From NCBI GenBank assembly GCA_964058845.1, contig CAXKVR010000933.1, positions 1 to 63,752 of the forward strand: a stretch of DNA of 63,752 nucleotides, read 5' to 3'. The position numbers and the translations under genes are program-made. Shown here piece after piece: positions 61,082 to 63,752 of the stretch (position 1 is its first letter; the number at the start of each line of letters is the position of its first letter). The notes beneath the pieces are model-generated. The model was not told the DNA's origin. It saw nothing but the letters and a program-made list of their open reading frames with translations, and made no database searches. Source of the stretch: Carex sylvatica (Eukaryota > Streptophyta > Magnoliopsida > Poales > Cyperaceae).

Positions 61082-62031
61082 GATTCAAAGAATTCATTCT
61101 TATTAACAAAACTAGTTATCTTGTTGTGGCTCCGCCGCAATTTGTTCTTTGGTGTTTTCTCGATGTCAATCCTTTGGTTTTACATGCCACAACTATTTTG
61201 TTTGATTGTGCATCAATTTTATGTAATTTTAGGATATTGTTGGATATTTTAACAAAGGCAATAGATAATATTCTAAACATTGGGTTATGAAATTAAAAAT
61301 TATTTTTTACAGTACTCAAAATTATCAAGGTAAATCTGTTGTAAACAAATATCAACTATATAATGAATTAATACATTTATACAAATCAAAACTATTTTTT
61401 TGCAGTAAACATATTTCAAACAATGCCGTAAGAAAAGAAGATAAATCAACTCATGCCTATTCTCAGACATCAACCCGTACTGAATTCCCAATAGCTTACC
61501 GAGTCTGTTCACTACTTGACTTATCCACACCCAGATCTACTAGTCCTATTGTACTAATCGCCAATACCAGGAAATTTTTGTTCTTAGCAGGTCACTGACA
61601 GTGTAGAAGTTTCTCATCATGCCTTTTGTAAAAGGTCAAACCACTATTTGAGAAACTTGTATATCAGCTATCCATTAATCTCTCTACATCTCAACTTGTT
61701 ATCAAAATACTTGGATTTTTTTGCTTCTGTGTACTGCATTTGACACAGCTAGTGGAGTAAATGCAAAGAAACTACGAATTGGGTTGGCTTTGTCTTGGGT
61801 GTTCCATTCCTCAACTTGTTTGAGACTAAAGGCTACGTTGTTGTTGTTGTTGTTGTTGTTGTTGTAAACATATTTCAAGCAACACCAAATATATTTATTT
61901 TAGCACAAAACTGGTAAATACTCTTTTCTTCGAGTTATTCCTCTAACTGAATCAGCCTCCTTGAAATGAGCTTCCTATTACACCAAAAGCAAAACTAAAC
62001 ATTAAAATTTAGATCTAATACTCATTCTGGG
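61082..62031. other. Spacer with an unassigned open frame
   Basis: An open frame at 61287-61598 (103 aa) has no recognisable domain and AT-driven composition; I do not support it as a gene. The SINE tail at 61795-61865 lies within this stretch. Confidence 0.35.
61795..61865 (+). mobile_element. 3' end of an Au-type SINE
   Basis: GTGTTCCATTCCTCAACTTG, then TTTGAGACTAAAGGCTACG and a (GTT)n tail of about nine units. This resembles the 3' consensus of plant Au SINEs, whose tails are GTT-rich. No tRNA-like promoter is visible upstream, so only a 5'-truncated copy remains. Confidence 0.6.
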
Positions 62032-62422
62032 GTGAGGCTACGGTACTATGCATAGCGCACATTGGTTCGTGCTATGGATCCATATTTTATTTTCCAAAGT
62101 ACAAATAATCAATCTGAATTTATCAACATGATCTCCATATAAAAAATGTACTTTTAGATAAAATTTCACATTTTCACTTTTTTTTTAGATAGGTAGAAAA
62201 TTACTTGATCTGAAGATTCTAGGCCAATTGGAAGTAGTGGTTTTCTACGTATCTTAAAAAATAGTTAAAAGATTGTAAAAAAATGAAAAAATTTAATCTT
62301 CAAGTACATTTTCATATGGAGATCATGTTGAACAATTCAGATCGATTATTTGGTCTGCAAAAATGAAAATATTGATCGGTGGTACGGATGAATTTGTGCT
62401 ATGCATTGTACTGTAGCCTCAC
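62032..62422. mobile_element. Hairpin MITE related to the element at 19735
   Basis: Starts GTGAGGCTACGGTAC and ends GTACTGTAGCCTCAC, with arms that pair over most of the length. The right arm shares TTCTACGTATCTTAAAAAATAG and a CAGATCGATTATTTGG-like segment with 20000-20090. The terminal repeats are clear; a target duplication is not convincing (TCATTCTGG on the left, TTCATTTGG on the right). Confidence 0.75.
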
Positions 62423-63752
62423 TCTTCATTTGGAGGTAACAACAGTGGGAAGAACAATTCAACATGGCCAAAAGATGGAAATTGTCTAGATCAAAATAAT
62501 TACAAGACTAGAAATAAAGATTAAAGAATATTAAGGAAAATTAACAAAAAAAAAATAGACAAAACCTTGGAGGCAGTATTGTCTCATCGGATAAAATCTT
62601 ATCAAGTCTCTCTTTAAATAGACTAGCATGCCACTTTACATGTTGATCCTGATATATTTTAAAAATGTAAGGTCTAGCAGTGACAAGAAAAAATAGAAAA
62701 ATAAGTATACATTTAATTTGAAATCCAACATATGTTTATTTCCGGTAATTCTTTTTTTATAGAAATTATTATTAGATATTAAAGAAAAATAAAAAATAGT
62801 ATGTATCAAGTTTTCCAGTGGCATGGATGGATCCGAGAAAAAAATTTCATCTCCAAAAGAGCTGAATTTTATTTTTTTATTGAAAGCAGGTTTCTCTGCG
62901 GCCGTTGGAGTGTGAAGCTATGGGCATTAGGGAAAAAAAAAACTTGGGATCTCAAACAAAATTACGGCTTCAAACTTTGAAACTGAAATTCTCTTTCAGA
63001 TCCATCTATGCCATCAAAGATCAAAGGTACTCTTTTTGGTTCCCTATATTATTTAATGATTATTTCTGGATATAAAATTTTTTCCTTAATTTTAGCATAC
63101 ATACAGACTGTAACAGGATGTATACCAGGTAAGTTTCATACCAACTGGTCACTGTGGAAAGTGGTGGACGTACCGGTACCAATCTCGTTATACTATTAAA
63201 TTTAAAACCAATCACATGAGAAATGGGGTTGAACCTTTTCCTCCGACGTCAGTGCTTGATATAAAAAGTGGGATTGAACCTTTTTCTCCTACCATCTCGT
63301 CTTCTTTTCTCCTGGGCTCATGAAGTCACGGGAGGAACTGTTACAGAGGTTGTTTGAAAAGGGTGCAAGCAAGTGATCTGAAAGCGGAATTCCTGCGCCA
63401 TTGTTGACCTGGGTCTGATTCAATTTGCAATATCTCGTCTCTTCAGAACTATTCGATTATCAAAAAGATAAATTATAATCTTTTTTCCCTGTCCAACTGC
63501 TACCAGTACCACATTTACAAATTAAACCAAAACTTCAAATTAGGGTTTTATGTACCGTTTAAGGTATTTACATTACACTAACATACTTTGATCCTTGATT
63601 TTAAAGCATGAGAGAAAACATTCCACGAAAACTGAGAACTCAGAGTACGAAACCTAAATGTTCCTCTCTCGATCCTTTTCGTGGTACTCTTCTGTTGCTA
63701 CTTTGTTGTTAATGTAGCAATTCAAATTTAACAATAATGCTACATTGGCAAT
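62423..63752. other. Terminal spacer, no gene recognised
   Basis: AT-rich. A small imperfect direct repeat GGGTTGAACCTTTTCCTCC and GGATTGAACCTTTTTCTCC lies at 63225-63285. Open frames are short and unassignable. Confidence 0.4.

Noticed and set aside
61287..61598. 103-aa open frame
   Set aside because: No domain, low-complexity AT-driven composition, no splice or start context to support it.
1..63752. tRNA genes
   Set aside because: I looked for T-loop GGTTCGAATCC-type signatures and found no cloverleaf-compatible pair with an A box.

Overview
The window is nuclear DNA from a flowering plant. It is AT-rich and has GT-AG introns inside genes. The gene families are plant-type: an ABCG half-transporter, a P-class PPR protein, a CC-type NB-ARC-LRR and an ARF-type PB1 fragment. 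DNA transposons, MITEs, a Ty1/copia element and satellite DNA fill the space between them. I cannot place it below angiosperm level. All recognisable protein-coding genes are on the minus strand.

Layout. 1-2276: 5' part of an ABCG half-transporter gene, cut by the window edge and carrying three successive single-base deletions. 2277-12400: transposon-rich spacer with a CACTA element (5356-9188, TSD TGA), a hAT element (9431-11267, TSD ATGGTACT) and a Mutator-type MITE (11937-12357, TSD ATATTAAAT). 12404-14257: a PPR gene whose reading frame appears to contain an 84-bp in-frame intron. 15457-19497: a four-exon helix-hairpin-helix gene (217 aa); its introns hold a SINE-like repeat with a 5S rRNA-like segment and a hAT MITE. 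19735-20152: a hairpin MITE with a 10-bp TSD. 20163-30050: spacer with LTR-like and CACTA-like debris and an AACGTT-rich block.

30052-49888 is a satellite array of about 200 monomers of 81 bp, with higher-order repeats of four to five monomers and a longer repeat of about 672 bp. It is interrupted by a 3233-bp solo LTR (32379-35611, TSD GCTCC) and contains three telomere-type TTTAGGG units. Because 81 is a multiple of three, monomers stay open in several frames and create long apparent ORFs; I do not regard these as genes.

49889-63752 holds one exon resembling the PB1 domain of auxin response factors, a decayed copia element (52048-55605) with both LTRs, PBS and polypurine tract, an NB-ARC-LRR pseudogene (56018-57624), a hAT element (59694-61081), a SINE tail and another hairpin MITE.

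The genes do not form a pathway. I see no clear new protein system. The most unusual features are the satellite with its internal organisation and the transposon insertions that can be resolved to the base from their target duplications.
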